A DNA stretch of 64,000 nucleotides, taken from assembly GCA_963931925.1 (NCBI GenBank), contig OZ007574.1, forward strand, positions 40,057,438 through 40,121,437. Reading direction: 5' to 3'. The DNA comes from Onchidella celtica. Lineage: Eukaryota > Mollusca > Gastropoda > Systellommatophora > Onchidiidae. Positions 21,335 to 34,242 of the stretch are shown here, in pieces; position 1 is the stretch's first letter, and each line of letters begins with the position of its first letter. The position numbers and the translations under genes were made by a program. The notes beneath the pieces were generated by a model. That model made no database searches and had not been told where the DNA came from. It saw only the letters and a program-made list of their open reading frames with translations.

Positions 21335-24300
21335 AAAAATATTCAGTACCATTCAGTAATTTACCGAGTAAGGCAAAATTTCACAGACCATTTTTCTCGT
21401 TTTCTCAGAAAGCGGACGCATACCCAGTTAATTCTCGGCTCACGACATTTTGGGATAGCTTTCCGGAACTTTTAAGACTAGTGTCCCCTCTTGACGGGCC
21501 ATACAGTCACGCTTTTTGGTCTGGATCCCACCTTTGTTACCTTTTTAATCCTAATTTAAATTTATCTCCTTCCTATAGCGCCCAGACATGGAGTGACCTA
21601 TCCTATACTGATGAAATTATGCAAAACTAATTTGAAATAGAAATAAACCAAAAAAGTGTGCATATCTGTCACGAAATTTTACTTGTTATATTACGATAAA
21701 ATTTTAAAATATTGTAATTATACAACGATTATAAACAACATAGCGTGATAATTATTTTAAAACAGAATACAAGACAAAGGAAGATTTAAAATAACCAGAC
21801 ATCATTAACGCAGATTTTCCGTTAGTTATCATAGGAAATACTATTTCCCACCTCAGGAAAAAAAAACATCAACTTGAAATTGCAAATATTCACATTCACA
21901 CCAAGTTCAGATGTCCGATACAGTTTTTTCAGCATCGATTATGCCCATACCTGGTTATTACCTTTTTTTTTTTTCTTGACTCCTCCTATAATGCCAGACT
22001 AAAGGTTACAAGGGTGAGATGTGAAACAGAGGAAATTAAGTAATTAAAGTGTATTTCTACGGAGGAATGGTAATAATGTAATATAAGTTAGTCAGACATT
22101 TAATTTCTCCCCAGTTCTGTAAGAATTTCGAAGTTGGAATGGGAAAGTGTGATTAGTTTATTCGTAGAATCGCATCGACGTGTAGGCTTCACCATTATAG
22201 TTATTATATATTAATGTCAGAAATTGGTTCCTATCCTTGTGTACAGCATGATAATGAGACATACGGTAGATCGCAAGAATGTCTATGAAATAATAGATGC
22301 TAGGTCCAAGCAATGTAGCCTACATGTAATTTCTCACGAAAAGCTTGTGAGATTTAATGAAGAAAAGTGAAAGTTAACCCTTTCTTGCTGTTCATTTTTT
22401 TTTCTGCTCATTTCAGGTCATTTTCAGGTTTTGCTTCTCCGTTACTAGCTTTTAAATATTGGCCAATAGCCTGACACTTAGATTCATAATTATTACCATT
22501 GAATATAACTGAAGGAAGTGGATCTCAATATAAATTGAATTTGAGAAAATCTAGCTTTCACGGCGTCAGTAGCCATATGGTTAAGCTTAATATGTTTAAG
22601 ACTGCAGGAATACACTTAGACTTGTAACCCGGGTATGGCCTGGCCCCCATAAAATGGAATGATGCGCCATAACTGTAGGTGTACAGTTATATTATTGATT
22701 GAGTTATAATAATTACTGTCTGAAGTAGGCTATCTGAATCCAAATCGAATGCTAAAACTGTAAAAAGGAACAAAAACAAACAAACAAACACACAAACAAA
22801 CAAACAAAACATACCGAAAAAACAAACAATCTAAAACTAAACCATTATTCAAATTACAGAAAAACAAACAAACAAAACAAACGAAATTTACCTGTTAGTA
22901 AGCTGACGTTTATATATACCGAGGCTCTTGCTTACAACAGAGTTATCAAACCCCACCCAGGTCAACGGTAAAATAGTCCCACGCTTTCTTTTTCATGTAC
23001 CATAGAGATGATAATATTTTGATGTTATTGTCTGTATATAATTAGAATGTGCTGAGTGTTCAAATTGTGGTATGTGCACATTAGTAGCTCAAGCGTGAAC
23101 GCGCAGAAAAGTACGGGCTTTCAAAAGTGGCCAAAGTCATTCTTCATCATGGAAGATGCAGTGTTCTCAATGTATATTTGCTAACTGCGTCTAGGAGGTG
23201 GTGCACGATACATGATTATTACACAATATTATAAAAAGGCTTGAAGCAAAGTCCAAATTTGGTACCAAGAAAAAGGCCTATGTAGCAAAGTCTCGCCTGG
23301 GAAGTAATACAGAAACGATACAATAAAACGCAGAGGAAAAGAACGGGCCAAATCAAGCTTTCAGTCTCCAGACCTTTCTCAGAGAAAAATGTAACAGGGT
23401 AGAAAATTAAACAAATAGAAAAATTGTAGAATATTTAACAAATTTGCTACATACAACTTTTTTTTTTTTTTTTTGGCCATATTTTGAATTTGCTGCAAGC
23501 CTTGATACGACGCCACAGAACTGATTTTCTGTTTGTTTGTTGTGTTTTAAAATAATATGTCATAATGCGGGTGCTAGAGATACATGAAGATTACACAATA
23601 CCTTTCCTTATTCATAGAGCTAGATTATACTAGGTAGCATCTGGATTTTGATTTCTTTTGTGAGATAAAGTCCATAAAGAACGCCACATATTGGAATCTT
23701 TTGCTAGTTTGATCAAGTTTTGTAAAAGCTTCTTTTTCAATGCGAACGTTAATAGTGACATCAGAAAAAACAGTTGCTTTAATGGTGCTCTGACCAATTG
23801 ACTATTGACAATTTTGCACTGTCATTACAAGTGTGGAATTCACAATTTCGTGTTTGACGTCATGTAATTTTGTAACATCAATTTGCTGGAGGTGTCAGTC
23901 AAATGACGTCTTTCGCACATCACCCCGAGCATTAATTTTGTCATATCCAAATGATTGTTTGTACAAAATTTGGAATTTAGGAAAAAAAAAAAATTCATGA
24001 CCTGAAATATGAACATTTTCTCAGAGACTAGTAAAATTAAATCATTTGGATTAATTAAGACGTGGGCACAGATTTGAGGCAGTGAAATGTCAGGACTCTG
24101 CGTCCCATTAGAATGACAAGGTTCCATACTCCTTTCCAACAACTTTTGAGAAATTGATGATTGAAGTTTCGGGTGCTCATAACTTTTGATGACACGCCTT
24201 TTTTTTTTTTTTTTAGTAATATTAAGAAATCACATACCAAATCCCCTTGATACTTTGATATACAATGCAGAAGGCGTGTAGAAGTAGTGTGTAGTGTGTA

Positions 24301-24915
24301 ACTCAGTTCAGCCAAAAAGTGGAGATAGAACCTTGTCATTCTGAGGGAACGAAATGCCAGGTCAGTGGCTGAAGAGCAATTAGCACGCGGTAATTACGTG
24401 TTCTTTATTTCTCACACTCCCAAATTTGATTGTTAAACAGTGCAATTAACGTTTTTGAAGTCATAGATCCAGCTTTTGGTTTATTTCTGACGTCAGAGAC
24501 GTTGTCGCCGTCACTGTTTTTTTGGTTTTTTATATTTTAAGTTAAGAAATCATCTCTATATCGTAAAAAAAAAATATAAAAATTCAGGGATTTTAACAAG
24601 ACCTATCGCCGGGCATAGATCTTGGATTTGCCTGAACTCTTACAGGTACCATCCTTCTAGCCCGCGGAAGGGTTTTGTTTTGCTTTTTTTCAATTTGGAG
24701 CCTTGAAAATGGTGTGGAAATATTTTTTTAGTTTGCTTCGTGACGCTGATGTCGCCCCCATTACAAAATGTATCTATTCATGCATCTGATATTTTCATAA
24801 CAACCGCAGTCAATAACATTACTTTTAAAAACCCACTGTTTTGTAAGTGAGTGACCTCTTGACATGCGAAAAGGGTATTTTGAAAAACTCACACAATCGA
24901 TTTGTATCGTCTTTC
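21335..24915. other. No gene seen; AT-rich intergenic DNA
   Basis: It contains a (CAAA)n tract at 22770-22875, T runs at 23459-23474 and 24199-24213, and a segment near 23345-23395 (aagctttcagtctccagacc) that resembles one at 25730-25775. No coding signal was found. Confidence 0.4.
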
Positions 24916-24919
24916 ACCG

Positions 24920-25280
24920 TTCATCTAAACAGTGTCCATCCACTGCAAGATGTAGCTCTCCGATAATGATTCTCGTCTTGCCTTTTTCTTCCCGGTCGTC
25001 CTATTGTTCGTCTCCCTGACTTTGGTTGCCATTCAGTGCATCGTTTTGTCCACCTTTTGTCATTCATCCTTCCCATAATGTCTAGCCCAATTCCACTTTT
25101 GATGTAGCATGAAGTTTTACTATGTCCGTTAGTGCTGTTTGTTTGCGTATTTTAGCGTGGAGGATTTTATCTTGCAGCCTGATGTTGAGCATTTTTCTTT
25201 CCATTGCCCTCTGGGTGGTTCTTGATATCTTAATCTGTTCATAAATTGTTTTGTAATCGGCCATGTTTGGCAACCATCGG
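24920..25280 (-). pseudogene. RTE-like LINE reverse transcriptase C-terminal remnant (second copy)
   Basis: The minus-strand frame from 25273 reads TTQRAMERKMLNIRLQDKI and then IRKQTALTDIVK, the conserved stretch just after the reverse transcriptase core. It then shifts frame near 25095 and continues with RWTKRCTEWQPKSGRR and GRPGRK, matching the copy at 868-1095. The frameshift and truncation show that it is inactive. Confidence 0.6.
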
Positions 25281-25559
25281 TATCACTTAAATTAAAATAT
25301 TGTCTGCTTATCCGATTTTCAAAACCCAAAACTTGTTCCTATTAAGCGTGTTTTTATCCGCAAGCGATTTTCAACGAGCATAAATATTTTTTTTTATTTT
25401 TTTCGAAAAATACATATCTCAAACATGTACTTATAACGGAACACCAGTGATAAAAATAGAAGAACTGAATTTTTATAAAACACGCGCATGTTCACTGGGT
25501 GAAAAAAAGCCATGAAAACAGGCTTCATGGGAACAAGCTCAAAAAAAAAAAGGGGTAAC

Positions 25560-25810
25560 CTGTGGGATCGCAGCAGGGCTGGAAAGAGGTACAAAAGTGG
25601 CAGAAAAAAAACAAACAACGACGGGAAAACAAGGAAGGTTTTTATTTGCTGAGAAACAAAACAAAAGGAAAAAAACAAACAACGCCACAACGATCTACAG
25701 AAGTGAAAACAAAAGGACAATTTAAACGGAAGACAAGCTTTCGCCTTTCGGTCATCGAAGACCTTCTTCGGGCACACAACAACAACAACAAACAAACAAA
25801 CAAACAAATT
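25560..25810 (+). repeat. A-rich segment with aagctttcg...gaccttcttcggg motif
   Basis: The motif gacaagctttcgcctttcgg, then tcatcgaagaccttcttcgg, followed by (CAA)n resembles a dispersed motif common in invertebrate genomes, and a diverged relative lies at 23350-23395. The frames on both strands are low complexity and not convincing as genes. Confidence 0.35.
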
Positions 25811-26330
25811 TAAATCCAAGGAAAGAAATAAAATAATTTAACTTTTGTTTTAATGAAAATGGCTGCGAAGTAATGCATGTGAGCCTACATATTAATTATA
25901 GCGAAATAACTGAGACAGGTCAACAGGCAACTAGTATTTCATTATCAAGCCCAGTCCAGTTTACCAGAACTATTATGCTTTACGGCCCTGCTTACGAAGA
26001 GAATGAAAAATGCTACAGGAATATTTCAGGAATGACCTCACGGGTTTTCCCAGCGTGCGCTCTGGCCTTGCAGTGTTTGGGTGTTTGTAAATAAAAGAAT
26101 CATTAATATTGGCGGGCGTTTCACTCTGACAGTGACAGTAATGTATATCTAGAACAGCGGTTCTTAACGGGGTATGGGAGGAGGTTTGCTGCTTGGGTGG
26201 GGGGGGGGGGTGTGGGGAGGGGGCGGAGATGTGGAGATTTCATGGGGAGGAAATACCTAACCGTTAAATATTGTACAACTGATCTACATGTAGGATGCAT
26301 TGTGAGAATACGAAGTCACTTATATTTCTT

Positions 26331-26460
26331 ACTAGACGAGGTGCCCGGCATTGCCCGGGATATAATTCTAAACATGTGTTCCCATCTTTCTCTCTCCCTC
26401 TCTCTGAGCCAGACAATTTCCCATAATAAGACAATACGCATCAACTGAACGCTTATCAAA
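26331..26460 (+). mobile_element. Fragment related to the nested element at 44453
   Basis: The stretch actagacgaggtgcccggca followed by ttgcccgggatataa matches the start of the element at 44453. Similarity fades into a CT-rich tract after about 50 bases, so this is a truncated copy. Confidence 0.4.
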
Positions 26461-26811
26461 TACAGTACACCCCCCGTGCGGTAGGTTTATCAAAGGGAGC
26501 ACATTTTTTTTTTACAACATGAAAAAAGAAAAATTGCCTGACACTTGAATAAACACATCAAGTCGGTACAGGAGCCATTGGGTTAGACTGGTTGACACTT
26601 CAGGAAATTAATTATACATTTTTTTAAAATTATCATTTGTTGAACAAAAAAAGGGGCGAAAATTGCACAGCAACTACTTTATATGTTACAAGTAGGTGCC
26701 AGACTCTGGGTGGTACAATTTCTACTGATGTCCAACTCAATCTCTGTCATTCACCTGGGTATCCCATCAATACTGCTAGATCTGTGGAAATGAACAGCCT
26801 ATGGTGTGACC

Positions 26812-27041
26812 CGAGACACAGGATACCGAGACAGTTCAATTCGCCAAATTCCGTCCGTCGACTTGCGCGGCGCGTATCATCCATGTCAACACTGCAACAA
26901 TTCGCACCACACCGCTTCATAATTGCACGAAAAAGACCAGTACCACAGTGCTCTGTGAGTAGCACGCGCTGTGTTTATATGCGCGCAAGTTATGGACATA
27001 CAGTGAAAGAAGTAATGGTCCGTTCGGTATTCTGTGTCTCG
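26812..27041. mobile_element. 230-bp MITE, copy A
   Basis: The left end cgagacacaggataccgag is matched at the right end by the reverse complement of cgagacacagaataccga. The flanks ggtgtgacc at 26803-26811 and 27042-27050 form a 9-bp direct repeat, of which 8 bp would be enough. Copy B lies inverted at 48839-49058. Any open frame crossing it is fortuitous. Confidence 0.7.
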
Positions 27042-27239
27042 GGTGTGACCAAAACCGCCAGTATGCGTTAAATGTACAAAGTCGAAGAGAGAGTTCCATT
27101 TTCAAATTCATTGAATTTGTTCAACCGTCTACAAGGCCAGGATTTCTCCACTTATTTGTAGGGACAAGAAAACGTCCGGTAAACTTAAGTTAGAAAGTCA
27201 ATTTTGGAACGGCTCAAAACCTGCTTTGAAAAGTGAAAC

Positions 27240-27330
27240 AGTAGCAGCAGCAGCACTAACAACAACAGCAACAATAATAACAACAACAACAACAGCGACA
27301 ACCATAACGATTACGACGACACCAACAGAA
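27240..27330. repeat. (CAR)n trinucleotide tract
   Basis: Imperfect CAG/CAA/CGA repeats. Confidence 0.85.
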
Positions 27331-27678
27331 AAATTAAAACACGGAGATTTCTGTAAAATTTACAGAACTGAATAAAAGAATCCCAGAACGGCTGATGTCG
27401 CTCCTCGTCCGGCCAAAAACGTAGAACTGCTGTGTACAGGTGCTTTTTAATTTTTCAGTAGTTGAAATGAGTGCTGTCCATGTAACATCTCGAGTTTAAA
27501 ACAAGGAAGTGGTTAATCTGTTCAGTGGGTCAGAACACTGAAAGTAGGTTAATTGAAATCTATTAGGTTGCTATGGTCATTTCAAGGGGACTGTTATTGT
27601 GGCCAGACTTTTCGAAAATTTCCTGGTGCTTCGTGACAATCCAATTGGTTAAATTATCGAATAATTATTTCGTAAAAG

Positions 27679-27892
27679 TGATCTCTCTCTCTCTCTCTAT
27701 TTCTTTCTCTTTCTGTGTGTCTCTCTTTCTTTCTTTCGTTCTCCCCCCTCTCTCTTTCTCTCTCTCTTTCTCCCCCTCTCTCTCACTCGCTCTCTGTCTG
27801 TCTGTCTCTTGCTTTTTTTTTTTATCTCTCTCTCTCTGTTTTCTTCCTCCCCCCTCTCTTTCTTTGTATGTACACGTACTCGTGTGTATATT

Positions 27893-27930
<38 letters not shown>
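27679..27930. repeat. (CT)n tract followed by (GT)n
   Basis: A pyrimidine tract of about 200 bases is followed by a pure GT run (27894-27926) ending in the palindrome gcgcgagctcgcg. Confidence 0.95.
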
Positions 27931-28559
27931 AGCTCGCGAGATCTATGAGAAAAAGTTCATATGTCTTAAGTATGTTGTGAATTTGAAGTTCCTTTAATAA
28001 TACGTCATTGAAAAGACATTGACTGAATACTCTAGTGTAGGCAGGAACTGATTTGTTTACTGACAGTACGGCACAGACCTACGATATTATCTTTTTTTAA
28101 AAATGTTTTTAATAAACAGATCAAATCTTCTTGGGTTTAATTGTTTGGTATAGTACAAATATAAATTTCACGGACTTAAAGTCAAGCTACACCACCACAT
28201 TTTGCACGCACGGTTCATTATTTCCATCGACCTGAGCGACCTCTGAGCTTCTTTACAGGCCGGGAGTTCAATTCTGATCGTACTTCATTGCTTTGTCTCA
28301 AAGAATCATTTACCCGGGGACCCTGGAGACAAGTGTAAGATTTGATCTTAGTCTTTAAATCATTACCCAGATAAAGAATGTTCTGGAACAACCGAGGCTT
28401 GGGGGAGGGAGGGAGGGAGGGAGGGGGAAGTGCCCACGTCCATACACATTGCCATCATGACTGTAATCTCTATTTTTCCTTTTTTCCCCTCCCCCCCCCC
28501 CCCCCCATTTTTTCCAAAACTCACTCTCAAAGCGATCTGTTCTTTATATAAAATGTAAT

Positions 28560-31500
28560 GGAAACCGGCTGCTAAAGGTTGGATTGAAAATGAAAAGGTT
28601 CGGTTGAAATCGCTTTATGATGTCCGGGTACAACATTGATTTTTTTGGAGGGGGAGAAAATGGAATGTGTGGGACGAGACGGATTTAGTGAAAGATCTCA
28701 ATTCATTTTACCTCCGATACATCAATAGCATCCGTGCAAAATTCCTGTAACACCCCAGGCTTGGAGATGGAAGTTACGAGGTTCTCTGACGCGTGGCTGG
28801 GATATAGTCATTGGATACATTCTGGTGCATCTGCAGAGAATATTATCCCGAAGTGCTCCCGATGGAATCTGTCCATTATTTGATGGCGTGAGGAAACGGT
28901 GCACGCACTATTTAACTAACAAAAGCATACCTTTTTGCCCCCTGGATCACTCAGAGCACACAATGTATTTCTTGCATTCGATTAATCTTTGCCCCTAACA
29001 ATGCTGGAGATGTGAGAGATACCCAATTTCTATTTTCTGGGCCGTGCAATAACGATCAAAGCAATTATTCACAGGTGAGTCTGTGCACACCGTCAACTTG
29101 TCACCTTGATCAGAAAGCATCCACCCTTACCAGCTTTAATAACCTCTGACTAAACGATCAAATCGTGTTTCCCTTTCTCCCACCTGACGTTTTTCCAAAT
29201 GGCGGAAATCCTCAGCACAATGACAGCCGAACGAGTGCATCGACCAATTGCCGGAAATATAATAATAAGGTAAAATGGATGAATTGTGTTCCATATTCAG
29301 CGTCAAGGGAGACAAACCCTGTTAACAATTTTCATTTCATCGCACGTTTTGACTCCCGTTCCGCTTCAGATTTCCGTTAACCCGGGGGCTCCGTCTGTGA
29401 TGTTTGCCGTTGATATCGGCAACCAAATACGATGAATCAATTAATGTACCAAACAGGGCAGGCACTCTGATCAGCGATAGGTCGCCTCTCTAATCACTGG
29501 AGATATGAAAATTGCTTCATTATTCCGCGTGCATAATACAAGAGATCGTTCTGAGCTCTTTCGCTTATGGCTTTTTTCCCCTGACGTGGGACTTCAGGGC
29601 AAAGAGCGATAATTTTGTAGGCTTTTAACGCACGTCTGAACCGCTGGAAACTGCGTGTCAAGAGAGAGAATGGTCCATCAAGCTTTAGCATTAAAATGAG
29701 AATGAATATTGCACAATTAATTTGTAGGTGACGACCTGTCGGTTGTAAAAGAGAACCTGTCAATACACGACAGGTCACGCGTGACAATAAAGCATATTGT
29801 AGGAGATGGCAAAGGCTGGTGTTAGAACGCCAATGTCCCATAAAAAACGTGTCGTGGTGGAAATTTGTAACCTGATCTGAGGAAAAACGTCGAATCTTTA
29901 CCGGGGGAAGCCGAGTTCCGGAATGCTACAAACAATGAAAAATGAAATTGCTATGACACTGATACCGGTATAATTCCGATGGCCGACATTGGCGACGGAG
30001 TCCTCTAACCGTACAGATGACAAATCTGAAACCTTTTTTCCGGCCTGTAATGGTTTCTAACTTTGTTATTTGTTATTCTTTACCTGTATGGAGGTGAGCG
30101 GAAAGTAGGCATCGCAATCTCTGGCGGGTGTTTCTGTTTTTCTGTAATTATTATCTTTGTTATTGTTGGCGTTTTATTTGGGTGTATTTTGTTTGTTTCT
30201 GTTTTGTCTAGTGTGAATGACAGGAGATTAAATCGGGGAAGAAATGAATAAATACAGTACAATCACCACACCTGGCACCGTCCACCTGGAAAAACAACTT
30301 GATAAAAATAATGAAAAAAATATGCCAATAAAAACAACAACATCAACCACAAAGACAACAACGATGACAGCAACAACAACAACAACAGCAACAATAACAG
30401 CACTAATAATAATAATAATAATAATAACAATAATAATTTATGATAATAATAAAAACAGCAGCAATTTTTTTAGAAGATTATGCTGTAGTTTGTGACAAGT
30501 ACTAGCAACCATTAAATGGCGGTACCATTATAACCCACTCACACTTCCCTTTTATTTTCAAAGATCAATAACTGAAAAACCTTTCGGCTTCAATTTTGTA
30601 TTTTTGTTTATTTTTATTGCTAAAACTTCAAAGGAAATCAGGGCAATGAAAAAACATGAAGTCAATGATGTAAACAGATTCTGACACGAAGTTGCTATTC
30701 CCGCACCTTGATTTCTTTTATTGTGATGTCAACGTGAGCTCATACTCACGCAATCCGGTTCCTTTGTCAGGCACCACTAAAAGGAATTCTCTACGTGAAC
30801 CTCCTCTTATCAGTCGGGGACTGATATATCGGGCTATCAACTTTACGAGCATGCCAATCTCCGACATCAAAATTATTACATGAAAGTATCAGAATTTCTC
30901 ATTTCCGTCGCTAATCTCCTCTGATAAATGTGCTGCAACGGCGTTCCATAGATGCTGTCTCGTAAATTCATTTAATAAACTCATCAATACTCCGGGTCCC
31001 CGGGCCGATTCGGTTTACTAAGCACATTATGCTGGTTCAAACAAGCAAACCATTTATAATATAGAGATGTCATTACCACGCTTGACTGCAGTTCAGTTGA
31101 GCCCGGGCGACGTTGATGAAACGTGACGGTTTATGATAGCACTGGCATGGCAGAAATCACGAAGCGAATAAAACCTCGTGATGGGCTCGATTGATTACTG
31201 ATTTAAACTATGCACACCAATAAATGTTTGAGCATTATATGCTGAAAGATTAATTACCAAAAGCTATCGTTTCATTTTAACTCAGCATCCAACTCTCTAG
31301 CCAGCCCCACTCTCTCTCTCCCACCCTCCTCCCTCATTCTCAATATCTCCAGCTCTCGTTGACAGTCCCCACCCCCCGTCTCTCCGCTTCCAGTGTTTTA
31401 AAACGATTTATTTTAGAACAATAATGGGCTTGGGGAATCAAAAGACCTCTGATTTAACGGAAAACGATGCCCGACATCATTGTGATGGGGAGCGTTTATG

Positions 31501-33000
31501 GGCGTCTAATGTTTTTATATTTCATTTTCGACTCAGCTATATCAATTTACCTCAAATGGAAATTGATTATGAAAAAACCAATTTAAACATGTCACAGAGC
31601 AAGACCGGAACGGAGTGGGAGCCGCGTCGACCGTTTTTAGTCTGGAACAATAACAAGCCGTCATGTGACATACCGGGCGTTTAAGGTCGCGCGGGTCGGA
31701 GGCGTCCCTAGAGACCATATTACATTGTGGATCGGAATCAAAACGCTCAGGGAATCTAATGAAATGAAATAACATGACAAGGAGCGCCAAAATGGAGAGA
31801 GAGAAAAAAAAAAAAACCGGATTAAATGAAACGAAACGAAGTGTGAGGGAGTCCAGTGCAAGAGTAATTATAAGTTATAGGGGTGAACGTGAAACTAAAG
31901 TGTGCCATGTATTTTTTTCTCCGTCAGATTCGCCCCCCGGGTAAACAGTTTGTTTAGTTAAGAGCATGGAGATGACGGATGCCGCCCCTTTGTTTATTAA
32001 TTTTTCTTTGATGACCCCGAGCTTCCCACCCCCCAGATTTACAGCCCTGACCCCGGGAACAATGGTTTGAGATCCCCTTTTTTCGCGATTCTGTATCGGG
32101 GGAGATGAATTAATGACATGGCATTAGATTATGTTCTGATCGGCTCGGCAGGCCCGAGAGTATGCATACATACACGTGTAGAGGCCTGAACAATCGCTGA
32201 GAATTGATGTTGAATGATGTCCGTATTGAATGGATTACAATGTAGCACAAAAGCTTTACAAATGTACTAACTTGTCCTGCGAGACTGACATTTATGTAGG
32301 GTCGGAATATTGTCAATACATGCGCTGATCACGCGCCTTTTGTTTTGTAATCGGTGATTTACCGTGTGAAAATGTCCATATCGAATACCTTTGCATTACA
32401 AACGCTGCCTGCAGTGATTTTGCCCCCAGGGCTCATAGAAACAAAACTCGGATATGCATACAGTACAACGATTCCCGAGTATTAATGAGGCAAAAATGCT
32501 TTGATGAAAGAGCTGTTCCCTTTATTAAGAGATGATAATTTGTTGTAGCGCAATGGAAACTTTTAAAAAATCGTAAATTTCTGTTAACGATTCTTCGTAT
32601 GGAACAAAATACGAGGAAGCGTTAAACAAAGGTCGCAAAATGGATGAAATCTCGCATTAATTATGACGCATCCTCTGTTTTTGCTCTGTAAAAAAAGTGT
32701 AGCATTGCAGTAACGGAACAATAATTGTAATTCATAATGCCAGGATCTGGTGACCGAAGGAGTAATGTAGCTAGATTAAACTTCCATCCATGTCCGTTAT
32801 GTTCCGAACTCAGCCTTTGTGGCACAACGAGCCAAGACTGTTTCTCACCTGTTTTGACTCAATGCGCGACATCCCTCTGTCTGCCAACTGATTCAAGACG
32901 ATTGTGACGGGCCCGAAATGGTGAGGTAGACTTCTTTTGGTCTCGCCAGTGCATTAGGTCCCTCATTTATCTCCATAGTTCACAGCTCACACTACTCGTA
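28560..33000. promoter_or_regulatory. Complex non-repetitive stretch, candidate enhancer cluster
   Basis: About 4.4 kb has few microsatellites and balanced composition. It is rich in homeodomain-type cores, e.g. aattaatg near 29420, gattaattacc at 31249, gaattaatgac near 32107 and gcattaattatgacg at 32655. One (AAC)/(AAT) microsatellite interrupts it at 30330-30450. It lacks frames with coding character. The texture is that of conserved non-coding DNA near developmental genes. Function is an inference from texture only. Confidence 0.3.
30330..30450. repeat. (AAC)n/(AAT)n microsatellite
   Basis: Trinucleotide repeats aca and aat in succession. Confidence 0.9.
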
Positions 33001-33012
33001 AATCAAGACCCA

Positions 33013-33430
33013 ATAGGCCCGTTGCGAATGACATCACGGAGTATTTTTGTTTTGAACTTCCGACACCTAAAATGGCTGGTGGATCAGCTGACGAGATAAC
33101 TTCGAAACATGTCTAAGCGGTTAAAATGCCTGCTGGTTTTTGCATTGCAGTTGACTGTTATGACAGGGGTGGAAAGGATGGATCCAAGCTGGTCAGATTC
33201 CCTAACAACCGTGTAAACAAGGGAAAGGAAGTGAAAGAACTGACCAAACGTCTCCCATGTGCGTATACACACGTGTCATTGTTTACAGTAATGAACTTTT
33301 TTTCAACTCGCCGCCGATTGGTTCGCGACGCCTGAAGTGCTCCCAGTGGGAAATCAGCTAACGAATCAAAATCAATGCTACCATCGCCGGTCCTTACAAC
33401 TAAAATGGCCGATATCCGCAATGGGCCTAT
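33013..33430 (+). mobile_element. 418-bp inverted-repeat element carrying a THAP-like exon
   Basis: The ends are ataggcccgttgcg and, in reverse complement on the right, ataggcccattgcg, 14 bases with one mismatch. The flanks are agaccca (left) and agactca (right), a near-perfect 7-bp duplication. Inside, a plus-strand frame beginning at 33126 resembles the first part of a THAP zinc-finger domain. P-element transposases begin with a THAP domain, so a P-like non-autonomous element is a reasonable reading. The superfamily is not proven. Confidence 0.5.
33126..33335 (+). pseudogene. THAP-like zinc-finger fragment, 69 codons
   Basis: The frame starts at an ATG and reads MPAGFCIAVDCYDRGGKDGS followed by KLVRFPNN. 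The C-x5-C pair and the RFP motif after a KDG turn match the N-terminal half of C2CH THAP DNA-binding domains. The second half (Trp, then C-x2-H) is missing, and the frame ends in unrelated sequence. It is either a first exon whose continuation was lost or a relic inside the surrounding transposon. Confidence 0.4.
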
Positions 33431-33835
33431 AGACTCAATATGCTCTCAGCATCAAACAACAGAAATATTTTGTTGAAGATTTTCTTATCAGAGATTTTTT
33501 GTTCTGACTTCGGTTTCATTTCTAAAATTGCCGCAGCTGCACCCGGAGCCCGGTCTGACACGGAGTACAGCCGGCTGTTTACCATGGGGTTGACATCTCA
33601 GTCCTGACGAATGGGATCTCTGATCGGCAGCTGTGACTAACTCTCAACGTACTCTAACCTTCACCAATTTCCAACCCTCTCCCTCATAGCCAAGACTCTA
33701 AACTCTAAATCCTTACCCTAGTCCCAACCACCATTCCTAAATGTAGCTGATTATACAGGAAGCTCTTTGTCTTCGAGCTGAGGCCGTCAGACATTCATTT
33801 AAGGACACAGTTTGATTGAACTCTTGGGCCGCACC

Positions 33836-34234
33836 CACAGACTAATAAATCAACCAGACTGGAAACACAAGCTTGGGGCTGTGTCGTTTTTAACGGAAGT
33901 TAATGAGATGCGGCCATATAACCAACATGGCCGCCGCTCGGGAAATTCCGATTCTAGTTCTATCTGCATTAGAAATTTCTTTTTATTTGTCAAGATTGGT
34001 TGTACATGTATTGATAATGCATTATCTTGCCTATCCTTTCATTTTATTGTCTACAGCTGCCTTTTTGTTATTGTTATAAATTTTAATGATGACCGTATGG
34101 ACTTTCAGCGAACGCTGGATTGTAGCTATGCTGAAGCGTCGGTCGCAACCGTAAACCTACAATGGCGGACCTTTCGCTGTTTTGTGACGTCACACAATGG
34201 GCTCATCCAGGTCTGGGTATTTTATTAGTCTGTG
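33836..34234. mobile_element. 399-bp MITE with 8-bp target-site duplication
   Basis: The left end is cacagactaataaa and the right end is its exact reverse complement. The similarity continues for about 28 bases with a few differences. The element is flanked on both sides by gccgcacc (33828-33835 and 34235-34242), a perfect 8-bp duplication. The termini begin with CA and the duplication is 8 bp, which fits P-element or hAT groups. The right subterminal part carries a full CRE palindrome (tgacgtca) and an ATGGCGG motif. Confidence 0.75.
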
Positions 34235-34242
34235 GCCGCACC

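Noticed and set aside
26637..27071. 144-codon plus-strand frame
   Set aside because: It mostly crosses the MITE at 26812-27041, and the inverted copy at 48839 does not preserve it.
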